DNA of 64,000 bases from M3007 sp031373665 (lineage in GTDB: Bacteria > Bacteroidota > Bacteroidia > Chitinophagales > Saprospiraceae), in NCBI GenBank assembly GCA_031373665.1, contig JANMMZ010000009.1, positions 86,421 through 150,420 on the forward strand. The letters are read 5' to 3'. The notes under the pieces are model-generated. The model was not told the DNA's origin and ran no database searches. It saw only the letters and a list, made by a program, of their open reading frames with translations. Below, one piece after another: positions 35,110-43,822 of this stretch (positions are counted from its first letter, which is position 1; every line of letters begins with the position of its first letter). A program made the translations under genes and the position numbers.

Positions 35110-37782
35110 ATGGACAATATACCAGTAAAACTCGCCGCTCCTGCCGTTCCTGAATTCAACTATTTCGTTGACAATCAGGTACTGACTGCTGCTCAATTAA
35201 ATACTGTTACAGATCACTTGGAGCGGCAACACCGCTTGACTAGAAACAAACTCGTCGGCGCAGGCATCGTCTGTGGTTTGGAGGTGGGGATCAACATACA
35301 AGGTGCTGTCACCGTGACGAAAGGCACGGCTTTGACTTCCGATGGGGATCTGTTTTGTTTGGAACAAGACCAAACCTATGCTTTCGTCCGGGCCTTTTCT
35401 GATAGTCGAGCCATATACGCACCTTGGCGTAGTGGTACTACCGTGCTGCCCATGCTTGAACTATTGAGTACAGCACCTGCCCAGACTGATCTGCCTGTCC
35501 AGCCTATTGGTACGGTCAATGGCCTTACAAAAATGGTGGTGGTCTTGTATTTGGAAAGTTACTTGCGACCACCCGAAGATTGTACCGATACAGATTGTGA
35601 TAATCTAGGGCCGAAGCAAATCAACCAACTCAAGGTGTTGCTCTTGAATGAAGGTGATCTGACAGCTAATGGATTGGTGGATAGGCAAAACTTACCCCCG
35701 ATTCCAACAGCTCCGATTAGAAGGGTGGTGATGAGTGGCACTGCCATCACGGGGACTAACAACTTGGGAAACCGATTTGAAAAAGCAATCAAGGACTCTT
35801 CTGGGCCTTTGCGCAATGCATTGGAGTTTACGGTGAAGCATTATGCTCATTTTACACGAATACCAACGTTTGGATCTGATTGGATCATATTATCTGATCG
35901 TATATCAGGCATTATGGACATTGAAAATGGGGTGCAATTTGCCTACGCAGCCATGAAGGATATTGCCTATGGCCTCAAGGAACTAAACGAGGCGGCTGCG
36001 ACTCAAAAAAGCCGCTGTGTGATTGCCCCAACCCTGTTTCCAAAGCATATTATAGCAGGGGGAGTCATCGCCGCAAACGCGGCTTTGCGTCATGGATTTA
36101 TAGAGGCGGCACAATTGAACAATGGTACTCAAATTTCAGAGAAAATCACGGCATACCTGTTTAGGATTGATGCCATGTTGCGTGGATTTCGAGTGCCACG
36201 CCCAGCGGCTGGAATCCGAATTTTTCCTTCAAAAACAGGCGGATTGTTGGGCGATAAGGCCATACCACAGTACTATCAGATTATTGATAGCAGTCCTTTG
36301 AACCAATATTGGCATTTTGAAAAACAACGAAGTGGCAATGCTGATACGATACGTGGGTATCATGTGCCAGTGGATCCCAACGATGCCGTAGGCCAAGAGC
36401 CACTGGCTTATGTCCATGAAGATTGTAACTTTTATAGAATAGATGGTCTCCACGGCTTAGAAAAGGATGAAGCACTCAAATTGTTGACCGAATTACGAAA
36501 CCGATATAACCTGCCTTTCAGGGTAGAAGGGGTACAGATAGAAAACGATATTACTCGTTTCGTTCTACCGCCACGCATCAAATTGCCATTTTGGGAGGGA
36601 GTCTGGCATCAACAACGTGAAAGCCTCTTTGATAGGTTGCAATTGGCCAAAGATTATGCAAGCAAAATGCACCAACCCGATATAGATAGCAGTGTTGCCA
36701 ACGACTCAGAGGTACGCGCCAAAGTGACCAATGCCAAAAGTATGGCTACCACCATGCGCGGCAAAATAGATGAAGCCTCCAGCGCGGTTTATGTATCAGC
36801 CAAGTCTTTTGCTCAAAACTATCAAATGTTTAGACAACCCTATACCGATGCGGTAAAGATGGGTTACGAAATCAACAACAACGTACAACAGTTTTCCCAA
36901 ACGGCTACGGAGTCGCCTTTGCATCATTTTGCAGTATTCAACCATGCCTTCCAATTGGATCGCTTGATGGATATCGCGAATAAAAAAACCGATCTTGTGA
37001 AGCGGCAATTTATTTTTGATAATTTCCAAAATCAGCATCCTGGATTAGAACACTTGGGCGGTGTACCCGTAGGCGGCACCTTTGTGGTGGTGCATCAAAA
37101 TGACAGAGTAGTAGCAGATTTCGCGCTACCGTATGCCGTAGAATTTGACCTTGATCCTGATGTTGACATCACCCCACCAACAGTGGCTGATACCAAACCA
37201 CCAATCCATTTAATTGATCCTAATAATTTCAAATGGTTGGATAAATACCATTATTTCAAAGACATTGGTATCACAAAGGCGGTGGAACCACTTGATTTTA
37301 AAGTGCGTGACTTGGGCATTCGGTTTGATAAAGATACCCTCACCAACGATGGCTTTATTAAAAATTGGCTACCAGTACTCAATCTTGGTAAACAAGGAGG
37401 ATTGACTAATCCGGGGTTGACTGGTTCATTCACAAAGCCTTCTACACAGGCTAAGGCAGAGAGCCTGACTAAGAAAAAAGACTTGATTTCGTACTATGAA
37501 ACCAAGGGAATTCGAAGTAACCAAGAGGAGGTGACTTACCAAAGTTTATTGAAAGATTACGATCAGGAAGCCTCGGAAGTGATGAAAAGTATTGCTGAAA
37601 TGCCAACTGATATTTCCGTAGGTAGTGACGAAGCACAATTGTTGGATATGGTATCTGTACATGTTGGCTCTATGAGTACCAATTCGGTGGAAGTACTGAG
37701 TAGTATGTCAACGGTTCATTCGGGGGCAGGTAGTATTTCCAATAACATTATCAAGGGAGGAATCATCAAAATATTCCGTTGA
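35110..37782 (+). CDS. Large eCIS-associated structural protein of unknown role
   Basis: An 890-residue protein lying between the Pvc12-like and tape-measure genes, where PVC and Afp carry the tail-fibre gene pvc13. It starts with a segment typical of Bacteroidota eCIS proteins (EFNYFVDNQVLTAAQLN, then ERQHRLTRNKLVGAGIVCGLEV), which resembles phage baseplate or fibre-attachment domains. It contains a Cys-rich stretch (DCTDTDCDNLGPKQINQLKV) and long helical regions (about 535-660). I do not see collagen-like or adenovirus-knob repeats, so I cannot call it a receptor-binding fibre. It overlaps the next gene's TTG start by 4 bases. A baseplate-peripheral or fibre-substitute role is inference from position. 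Confidence 0.6.
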   Translation: MDNIPVKLAAPAVPEFNYFVDNQVLTAAQLNTVTDHLERQHRLTRNKLVGAGIVCGLEVGINIQGAVTVTKGTALTSDGDLFCLEQDQTYAFVRAFSDSRAIYAPWRSGTTVLPMLELLSTAPAQTDLPVQPIGTVNGLTKMVVVLYLESYLRPPEDCTDTDCDNLGPKQINQLKVLLLNEGDLTANGLVDRQNLPPIPTAPIRRVVMSGTAITGTNNLGNRFEKAIKDSSGPLRNALEFTVKHYAHFTRIPTFGSDWIILSDRISGIMDIENGVQFAYAAMKDIAYGLKELNEAAATQKSRCVIAPTLFPKHIIAGGVIAANAALRHGFIEAAQLNNGTQISEKITAYLFRIDAMLRGFRVPRPAAGIRIFPSKTGGLLGDKAIPQYYQIIDSSPLNQYWHFEKQRSGNADTIRGYHVPVDPNDAVGQEPLAYVHEDCNFYRIDGLHGLEKDEALKLLTELRNRYNLPFRVEGVQIENDITRFVLPPRIKLPFWEGVWHQQRESLFDRLQLAKDYASKMHQPDIDSSVANDSEVRAKVTNAKSMATTMRGKIDEASSAVYVSAKSFAQNYQMFRQPYTDAVKMGYEINNNVQQFSQTATESPLHHFAVFNHAFQLDRLMDIANKKTDLVKRQFIFDNFQNQHPGLEHLGGVPVGGTFVVVHQNDRVVADFALPYAVEFDLDPDVDITPPTVADTKPPIHLIDPNNFKWLDKYHYFKDIGITKAVEPLDFKVRDLGIRFDKDTLTNDGFIKNWLPVLNLGKQGGLTNPGLTGSFTKPSTQAKAESLTKKKDLISYYETKGIRSNQEEVTYQSLLKDYDQEASEVMKSIAEMPTDISVGSDEAQLLDMVSVHVGSMSTNSVEVLSSMSTVHSGAGSISNNIIKGGIIKIFR

Positions 37783-39149
37783 TTCAGGCTTCTAAACATA
37801 TCATCCAAAAAGTCAGTATAGATGTTTCCTGCCATCAGGAAGCAACGGGTTTGGTTATGCACCAACAATTGGGTGAGTATTTATCTAATCAGGTAATACA
37901 CGATTTAAGCGATGATTTTGACAAATTAGTACCATCGGGTACTGTTATCAGGTTGGATCGGCTGGATCTTGATTTGGGTGATATTAAATTGGCCAATTGG
38001 CAGGGTGATCTTAAACAAAAATTGCTGGATCAAGTGCGGAAACAACTTGAAAAAGCAATCAAGTCAACAGTGTATTCAGCGGCAAATACCCCAAATACTC
38101 AAGAGGATCAGGGTATTGTTGCGCAGTATATTTACTTTTTAAAAAATGGATATTTCCCTTGGTGGGCTACTGGAAAACGGTTAGATCTGATAGAAAAAGC
38201 CTTGATAGAGAAAGGAGATTCACGGGTTTTTAGACAACTCTTAGAAGCGATAAAAACTGACCAAGGTACTCAAAATCGGTTTGTTTTACAAGCAAGTGAT
38301 CTCCTTTTTGAGGCTTTTTCGTGTTTTTTAATGCCTGCATTAAAGCCTTTTTTGAAGGCCGCTGATCTGCCTCGAAAACTATTATTGGCTCTTTCGAAGA
38401 CAAAAAATTTGGAACTGCCAAGTCGTGTCACGGAGGAACAGATCAGAACCGCAGTTCGAACAACTATACTAGAACACCTCATCACAGACCGCTTGGAGTT
38501 GGATGAGATGCAACGAGAAATGAAGGCTTGGGTTTCAGCAATATCAGGATCAAATAAAACACTCAAACCAAAGGACAAAAGCAATGAGCAATCCATTGAT
38601 CTGAAGAAGTCAATTGGAGATAAAAACCCAGACACAACGTTCAATGAAGATGGTCAATACGTCACCTTGGCTGGGTTGGTGCTGATACATCCATTTTTGC
38701 AGATGTTCTTTCAAGCCTTAACACTGTTGAACGATCAAAACGAATTTATCAGTGAAACACATCGAGAACAGGCCGTTCAATGGCTTTTCTACCTAGGTAC
38801 TGGGCATACGGATTGTCCTGAAAATGAATTGACATTGTGTAAAATATTGTGCGATATGCCCTCCAATCAGCCTGTAAATCGTTGGCTAATGTCCACGGAA
38901 CAGCAAAAAGAGGAAGCAGAGTCCTTACTAAAAGCCCTGATAGGGCATTGGAACGCGCTTAAAAATACATCGCCCGACGGATTGCGCCAAGGGTTTATAC
39001 ATCGCAGTGGCCATTTGTCCAAAAAATCGGATTATTGGCAACTGAACGTGGAGCGATTGGGTCAAGACATCTTATTTGATCAATTGCCTTGGGGCTTCTC
39101 TGTGGTTAAATTGCCTTGGATGCAAGAAAGATTGATGGTGGAATGGTAA
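37779..39149 (+). CDS. eCIS tape-measure protein (CIS_TMP family)
   Basis: A 456-residue protein that sets tube length, equivalent in position to Pvc14. The family signature is at the N-terminus: HIIQKVSIDVSCHQEATGLVMHQQL, then VIRLDRLDLDLGDI. A second characteristic block, GLVLIHPFLQMFFQAL, occurs near residue 305, followed by REQAVQWLFYLGTGHTDCPENELTLCKILC and the C-terminal GFIHRSGHLSKKSDYWQLNVERLGQDIL...PWGFSVVKLPWM. The start is a TTG whose TTGA overlaps the previous stop; the next ATG (residue 27) would cut off the conserved start, so the TTG is chosen. Relative to PVC, the protein is rather short. Confidence 0.87.
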   Translation: MIQASKHIIQKVSIDVSCHQEATGLVMHQQLGEYLSNQVIHDLSDDFDKLVPSGTVIRLDRLDLDLGDIKLANWQGDLKQKLLDQVRKQLEKAIKSTVYSAANTPNTQEDQGIVAQYIYFLKNGYFPWWATGKRLDLIEKALIEKGDSRVFRQLLEAIKTDQGTQNRFVLQASDLLFEAFSCFLMPALKPFLKAADLPRKLLLALSKTKNLELPSRVTEEQIRTAVRTTILEHLITDRLELDEMQREMKAWVSAISGSNKTLKPKDKSNEQSIDLKKSIGDKNPDTTFNEDGQYVTLAGLVLIHPFLQMFFQALTLLNDQNEFISETHREQAVQWLFYLGTGHTDCPENELTLCKILCDMPSNQPVNRWLMSTEQQKEEAESLLKALIGHWNALKNTSPDGLRQGFIHRSGHLSKKSDYWQLNVERLGQDILFDQLPWGFSVVKLPWMQERLMVEW

Positions 39150-39185
39150 GGAACGGTTCCGAAATACCGGAATGGATATAATCCT

Positions 39186-40901
39186 ATGAAAGAAACAGCA
39201 ACTAAAATTGGTACTCAAAATACACCCAAGGCATCCGCCGCTGGGGCAATCCCCTTTTTTCAACCAAAACTCACAGTGAATACCCCCGGCGACGCTTACG
39301 AGCAAGAAGCCGATGCTATGGCTGATAGGGTCATGCGGATACCAGAAGGCAATGCTCCGTTTTTTGCGCCCGTACAAAATATTAGGAGTATCCAGCGCAA
39401 ATGCGCTACTTGTGAAGAGGATGAAAAAGTGCAGCGGAAGGAGATCAGAGATCCAAGTGGACAATCCGCGCCACCCGAAGTAGCCCAAACCCTTTCATCG
39501 AATACTGGCCAACCTTTAGATGCTGGTACACAACAATTTATGGGCAGCCGGTTTGGTCACGATTTCTCGCAAGTGCGGGTCAAAACCGATGCCCAAGCAT
39601 CATCATCGGCTCAGGCCATACAAGCCAAGGCTTATACTTCGGGTACCGATATTGTGTTCGGATCAGGAGAATATCAGCCTGACACTACCGAAGGGAGGCG
39701 ATTGTTGGCCCATGAGTTGACGCACGTGGTGCAGCAGGGGGGTATTGGTGCTATGATTCAACGGGTTGCCAGACCCCAATGTAGAAGAGATCGGTTATCC
39801 AAATCGCAGTATTTAAGGGGTGTTCAATGGCTACTCGAAACAGGTCGAATTTCTGCAGATAGGGCAGCCACTATGTCCGCTTCTATTCCTTCCAGTCGCA
39901 GAGAACGTTGCAGATTAATCAATAGTCTGGCAGGCAGCGGCTCAAGTACTAGAGCATCTGCTGCCACTAGAAGAGGGGGAAGTACTCCTCCCGCAGAGCA
40001 TTACGTTGACTATGAACGGCTATTTGCAGATGGGTCTTTAGATATGGTAGTCGGAGTTGGCTTTGATGAGCATGGATCAAATCCAGGATGGATGACTCAA
40101 CTTCACACTTGGACTAGCGCAAGAAGATTTAGGCGGATTGTCAGAGGAGCGAGCCCTGGTATTGAACGATATATATCAAGAAGGAGTATTACATATCCAT
40201 TGAGAGCGGGAGGCACTAGAACGCAACGAATTACCATCAACCTAAGTGTGATTACCCCAGGAGTTGGGGCAGCTGCTTCTTTTTTAAATGCATTGAATCA
40301 TGCAGAAATGAGTTCGTACGCTGGCCATGCTCGTGGTGGTGTTGGCCCTGACTTTGATGATATTGGAAGTGCTGCCGAAAACATTGTGCTTGGAGACCGT
40401 ACCCGAAGACATAGGTCTGGGCGATTCAGGCGGCCAAATTCGCATAGGAGGGATGTCACCTATGGCTCGACTAATGATTTTGAAAGAATGACTACTCGTG
40501 GTGAATGGGATACAGAACAGTATAGAGTCTGGTTTTTCAATGCTTGTACCACATTGAATTACATGGATGAAATCAGAAGAGGAATATTACCAGCAGCAAT
40601 CACCCGAGCAAACCTTGATGTGATTGGGACGCGTCATTTAAACCCCTTAATGACTACGATGCAAACGACGCTTTTATTTTTAGATGGCATATTGAATATC
40701 TCTACGATGGAAGATCTAACTGCTCAAATGAATGAGCATACTTACCAAACTATGCTGCCTCATCACGACGCTTGGGAACGCAATCCAGGTGCCAGCATGT
40801 CGCAACTTAGAGATATGTATTTTATGGATGGTTTTGAAGATAATCCAGTAGAAGCAAGTACATCTTCCTCTTCAGGGAGCAGAACGGTTACAAGTCCATA
40901 A
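39186..40901 (+). CDS. DUF4157 (eCIS core domain) putative payload 1, possible clan CD-like peptidase domain
   Basis: A 571-residue putative injection-system cargo. Residues 1-85 form a leader shared with two neighbouring genes (FFQPKLTVNTPGDAYEQEAD, MADRVMR, the PFFAPV segment, and QRKCATCEEDEKVQRK). The DUF4157 domain spans about 96-187 and ends with HELTHVVQQ (HExxH, His176-His180). The rest is unrelated to the neighbours. It contains YAGHARGGVGPDFDD with His381, and VWFFNACTTLNYMDEIR with Cys454. A His in a GH motif followed by a Cys after hydrophobic residues recalls clan CD (caspase/CHAT-like) cysteine peptidases, but this is a weak inference. No signal peptide, consistent with loading into the particle inside the producing cell. 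Confidence 0.85.
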   Translation: MKETATKIGTQNTPKASAAGAIPFFQPKLTVNTPGDAYEQEADAMADRVMRIPEGNAPFFAPVQNIRSIQRKCATCEEDEKVQRKEIRDPSGQSAPPEVAQTLSSNTGQPLDAGTQQFMGSRFGHDFSQVRVKTDAQASSSAQAIQAKAYTSGTDIVFGSGEYQPDTTEGRRLLAHELTHVVQQGGIGAMIQRVARPQCRRDRLSKSQYLRGVQWLLETGRISADRAATMSASIPSSRRERCRLINSLAGSGSSTRASAATRRGGSTPPAEHYVDYERLFADGSLDMVVGVGFDEHGSNPGWMTQLHTWTSARRFRRIVRGASPGIERYISRRSITYPLRAGGTRTQRITINLSVITPGVGAAASFLNALNHAEMSSYAGHARGGVGPDFDDIGSAAENIVLGDRTRRHRSGRFRRPNSHRRDVTYGSTNDFERMTTRGEWDTEQYRVWFFNACTTLNYMDEIRRGILPAAITRANLDVIGTRHLNPLMTTMQTTLLFLDGILNISTMEDLTAQMNEHTYQTMLPHHDAWERNPGASMSQLRDMYFMDGFEDNPVEASTSSSSGSRTVTSP

Positions 40902-40913
40902 TATGATGAACTT

Positions 40914-42884
40914 ATGAAAGAAACTTCCACTAAAATTGGCACTCAAAACCCACCCAAGGCAACCACCGCTTTGGCAAACCCCTTTTTTCAGCCTAAACTC
41001 ACCGTCAATACCCCTAGTGATACTTACGAGCAAGAAGCCGATGCTATGGCCAATAGGGTGATGTGGATGCCCGAAGGTAATGCGCCGTTTTTTGCACCTA
41101 TTTCTAAAATAAATAATGTTCAGCGCAAATGCGCCACTTGTGAAGAGGATGAAAAAGTGCAGCGGAAGCCATTGGTACAACGGGAGGAAACACCTCCAAC
41201 CACCCCTGCCGTGCCTACTAGTCTAAGTATGCGCGGCGGCGGTACGGGCACTAATCGGCGTTCTCCCTTATCATTGTCGCCAAGTTTTTGGGCCGCTAGC
41301 CAACCCAATTCTTTTACTCCTTTGGGAACTGGCGCACCACCTATTGATTGGCTTGGAATCCGTACTGAATTAACGCTTAGGAGAGCAGACCACCTGATGC
41401 CAAGTATTGAGGACGACGTTACCAATTTCTGGAGTTATGGATATAGACAGTATAGAACATTGGGGCTTCCACATGATCTTGCTACTAAAGCCATGAATCT
41501 TAGTATAAATACAGCAGTTGGTAGTTTCATTTCACGTGACTATCCAACAATAGCAGAAAATTTTGAACGCACCTTGCCTCCAGGAGGGTTTCGTACTCCG
41601 ATTATTCCTTTCTTGAGTGGTACTTTTGATTTAAGTGGAGGTTCTACCACTGGATCTTCATTTGGACAATCTCTTTGGAGGAAAGAAGTACCTTCCAATA
41701 CCACCGATCCTAGCGGACAAACCGCACCGCCTGAAGTAGCCCAAACACTCTCAGCAAGTAATGGCCAGCCTTTAGATACCAATACCCAGCAGTTTATGGG
41801 TAGCCGATTTGGGCATGACTTCTCGCAAGTGCGGGTCAAAACCGACGCGCAAGCCGCATCATCAGCCCAGGCTATCCAAGCCAAGGCTTATACTTCTGGT
41901 ACCGATATTGTGTTTGGCTCTGGGGAATACCAACCTAATACTACGGAGGGGAAAAGGTTATTGGCGCATGAATTGACGCATGTGGTGCAGCAGGGGGGAG
42001 GTCAGGAGGGGGTTCAGCGGGTTGACTTTGGGCCAACTTCAACAGCACCAACCACTTGGGCTGCGAGTGTTACTGCGGCCACAACGTCAACAGATAAAAC
42101 AGCCTTAATCCAGTCTGTTATTGGCAGTACCATTACAGTTGTTGATGTAACAAGTGTAAGCGCAAGCGATACTTCGCCTACGCCAAGTCATTTAGTCCCT
42201 TATACAACCGCTAGTAAAAGAATTAATTATGATGATGGCTTAATTACTAAAACGGCCGCTGCTGGTGGTAGAAGCCTGCGAACCAATGCTGGGTACACAT
42301 TGCATTCTGGAGGTAATGATTATGTGATATTAAGTTCTCTATCTTTACAAGGGAATGACTACTACGAAACGTTAGTAACATTAAATCACGAGTTCGATCA
42401 TATCCGCCAACACACAGCAGGTAGTACACTTACGGGCAATCTATCTGAGTTGGACGCATGGACAACAACTTTTATTAGGGAGTTTCACCATACATATCTG
42501 TTGCGAGATAATGGCACTACTTGTTTTGTACAATCAGTCAGTCAATTCGCCCCTTTGTTGATGTATTTTAAGTTGATATCGGATGCTGCGGCTCTTACCA
42601 ATACAGCAGCGCCTGCTAACGCAGCGGCCTTAACTGCAGCTGTTAACCGTATCAAAGCATATTATCTTGCTACCTTGGCATCGCATTCTGCACATGATAA
42701 AGTCTTTAAATTTTGGATTCATAGAACAATGACTCGATCTTCAAATCCACAACTAGCTCAACGCTTGGATTCCGAATTGTCTTTGGCCACAAGTACTGGG
42801 CGTGATTTAACACCAACCAGACAATTCCCTTGCACTGGGTTAACTGCACTAAGCTATTCCGCTCCCGTTTTATCTGTCCCATAG
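40914..42884 (+). CDS. DUF4157 putative payload 2 with an inserted domain and C-terminal zincin-like motif
   Basis: A 656-residue putative cargo. The leader (FFQPKLTVNTPSDTYEQEAD, QRKCATCEEDEKVQRK) is nearly identical to payload 1. It is separated from the DUF4157 domain (about 272-362, HELTHVVQQ with His352) by roughly 180 extra residues that are absent from the other two copies. This insert includes WLGIRTELTLRRADHLMPSI and NLSINTAVGSFISRDYPTI. The C-terminal part has VTLNHEFDHIRQH (HExxH at residues 492-496) and then NLSELDAW, with Glu512 a plausible third zinc ligand, so a gluzincin-like metallopeptidase is likely. The gene starts 12 bases after payload 1. A T6SS-independent toxin role is inference from the locus. 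Confidence 0.85.
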   Translation: MKETSTKIGTQNPPKATTALANPFFQPKLTVNTPSDTYEQEADAMANRVMWMPEGNAPFFAPISKINNVQRKCATCEEDEKVQRKPLVQREETPPTTPAVPTSLSMRGGGTGTNRRSPLSLSPSFWAASQPNSFTPLGTGAPPIDWLGIRTELTLRRADHLMPSIEDDVTNFWSYGYRQYRTLGLPHDLATKAMNLSINTAVGSFISRDYPTIAENFERTLPPGGFRTPIIPFLSGTFDLSGGSTTGSSFGQSLWRKEVPSNTTDPSGQTAPPEVAQTLSASNGQPLDTNTQQFMGSRFGHDFSQVRVKTDAQAASSAQAIQAKAYTSGTDIVFGSGEYQPNTTEGKRLLAHELTHVVQQGGGQEGVQRVDFGPTSTAPTTWAASVTAATTSTDKTALIQSVIGSTITVVDVTSVSASDTSPTPSHLVPYTTASKRINYDDGLITKTAAAGGRSLRTNAGYTLHSGGNDYVILSSLSLQGNDYYETLVTLNHEFDHIRQHTAGSTLTGNLSELDAWTTTFIREFHHTYLLRDNGTTCFVQSVSQFAPLLMYFKLISDAAALTNTAAPANAAALTAAVNRIKAYYLATLASHSAHDKVFKFWIHRTMTRSSNPQLAQRLDSELSLATSTGRDLTPTRQFPCTGLTALSYSAPVLSVP

Positions 42885-42891
42885 CCCTCCC

Positions 42892-43815
42892 ATGTTTGAT
42901 CACATTTCAAAATCGCCGCCAGTGCAAGTGCTCGCTCAACAGCAGCAGCCATTTTTTGCTGCTGCACCTCACACGGTACAAAAAACAGCTGCTCCTGTGC
43001 CTACTTGCCCCACAGATGCCGAAAAAAGACAAAGGATTGTTACTTTTGGAATGGTTGCAAGCCTTAGATCGCATATGCAAACGCAAATTTCGTTGGCAAG
43101 GGGTAGAAGCCAAGGCACGCAAATACAGGCAACACCCAATATGGTTCAACGGGCAGAAACTGCTATTAGAGCTGAATTGGGAACTAATATCCCTGCTGAC
43201 AGACACATCACTGACCCAGCCGCATTAACCATGCATGATCCAGTAGCATTTGGTGTATTAAGAGCCGCCACTGCTGCTGCTGCCCGTCGGCGCATCGCAT
43301 TGGCTGCTTTAGAACACATTACTGACGATCTTGCTATGATCTGTATTACGAGTAGTGAAGACCCGATCCTATTAGATAGTATAGCAGAGGTAATTCTCCA
43401 AGCAGATACCATTTCATTTGTACAATCTTATGAGGCCGCCAAATTTGGAGGACAAACAACCTTTAATACTACTGGCTCTGGGCTTGTTCGACACATTGAT
43501 ATTCCGCTCCGTTCTCGAAATATGGGTCACATAATCGTACACGAGGCCATGCACTTTTATGTAAACGAAGCCTATAGAAGTGCTGCCGAAACCCATCCAG
43601 CACTTACAAGAATATTGATGGAAGGAGGTGCAGAGTTTCTCGCGCGGCATGTTATACACAGCCAATTGGCATCAGATCCTGATTTTAGAATTAACTATGC
43701 TACTTATGGTGGGGAGTTTAGTACCTTGGCCGATCATTATGTAGTACATAGAGGTGGTTTAGGTTCGTTTCTTCTGATGTATTTTCAAGGCAGGACAGAT
43801 CTTTTAGGTCTATAA
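42892..43815 (+). CDS. Putative eCIS payload 3: zincin-like protein without DUF4157
   Basis: A 307-residue protein between two DUF4157 genes, starting 7 bases after payload 2 and ending 7 bases before payload 4. It lacks the DUF4157 domain, yet residues 13-35 (LAQQQQPFFAAAPHTVQKTA) resemble a stripped-down version of the neighbours' leader (PFFAP...IQRK). The C-terminal half contains IIVHEAMHFYVNEAY (HExxH at 217-221) and MEGGAEFLARHV, where Glu244 or Glu248 could be the third zinc ligand, so it is a good candidate metallopeptidase. It could be a cargo with its own minimal loading signal, or a partner of payload 2. Confidence 0.78.
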   Translation: MFDHISKSPPVQVLAQQQQPFFAAAPHTVQKTAAPVPTCPTDAEKRQRIVTFGMVASLRSHMQTQISLARGRSQGTQIQATPNMVQRAETAIRAELGTNIPADRHITDPAALTMHDPVAFGVLRAATAAAARRRIALAALEHITDDLAMICITSSEDPILLDSIAEVILQADTISFVQSYEAAKFGGQTTFNTTGSGLVRHIDIPLRSRNMGHIIVHEAMHFYVNEAYRSAAETHPALTRILMEGGAEFLARHVIHSQLASDPDFRINYATYGGEFSTLADHYVVHRGGLGSFLLMYFQGRTDLLGL

Positions 43816-43822
43816 AAACGGT

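Noticed and set aside
42830..43228. 132-codon plus-strand frame overlapping payloads 2 and 3
   Set aside because: It is an out-of-frame reading of two well-supported genes and has no recognisable motif.
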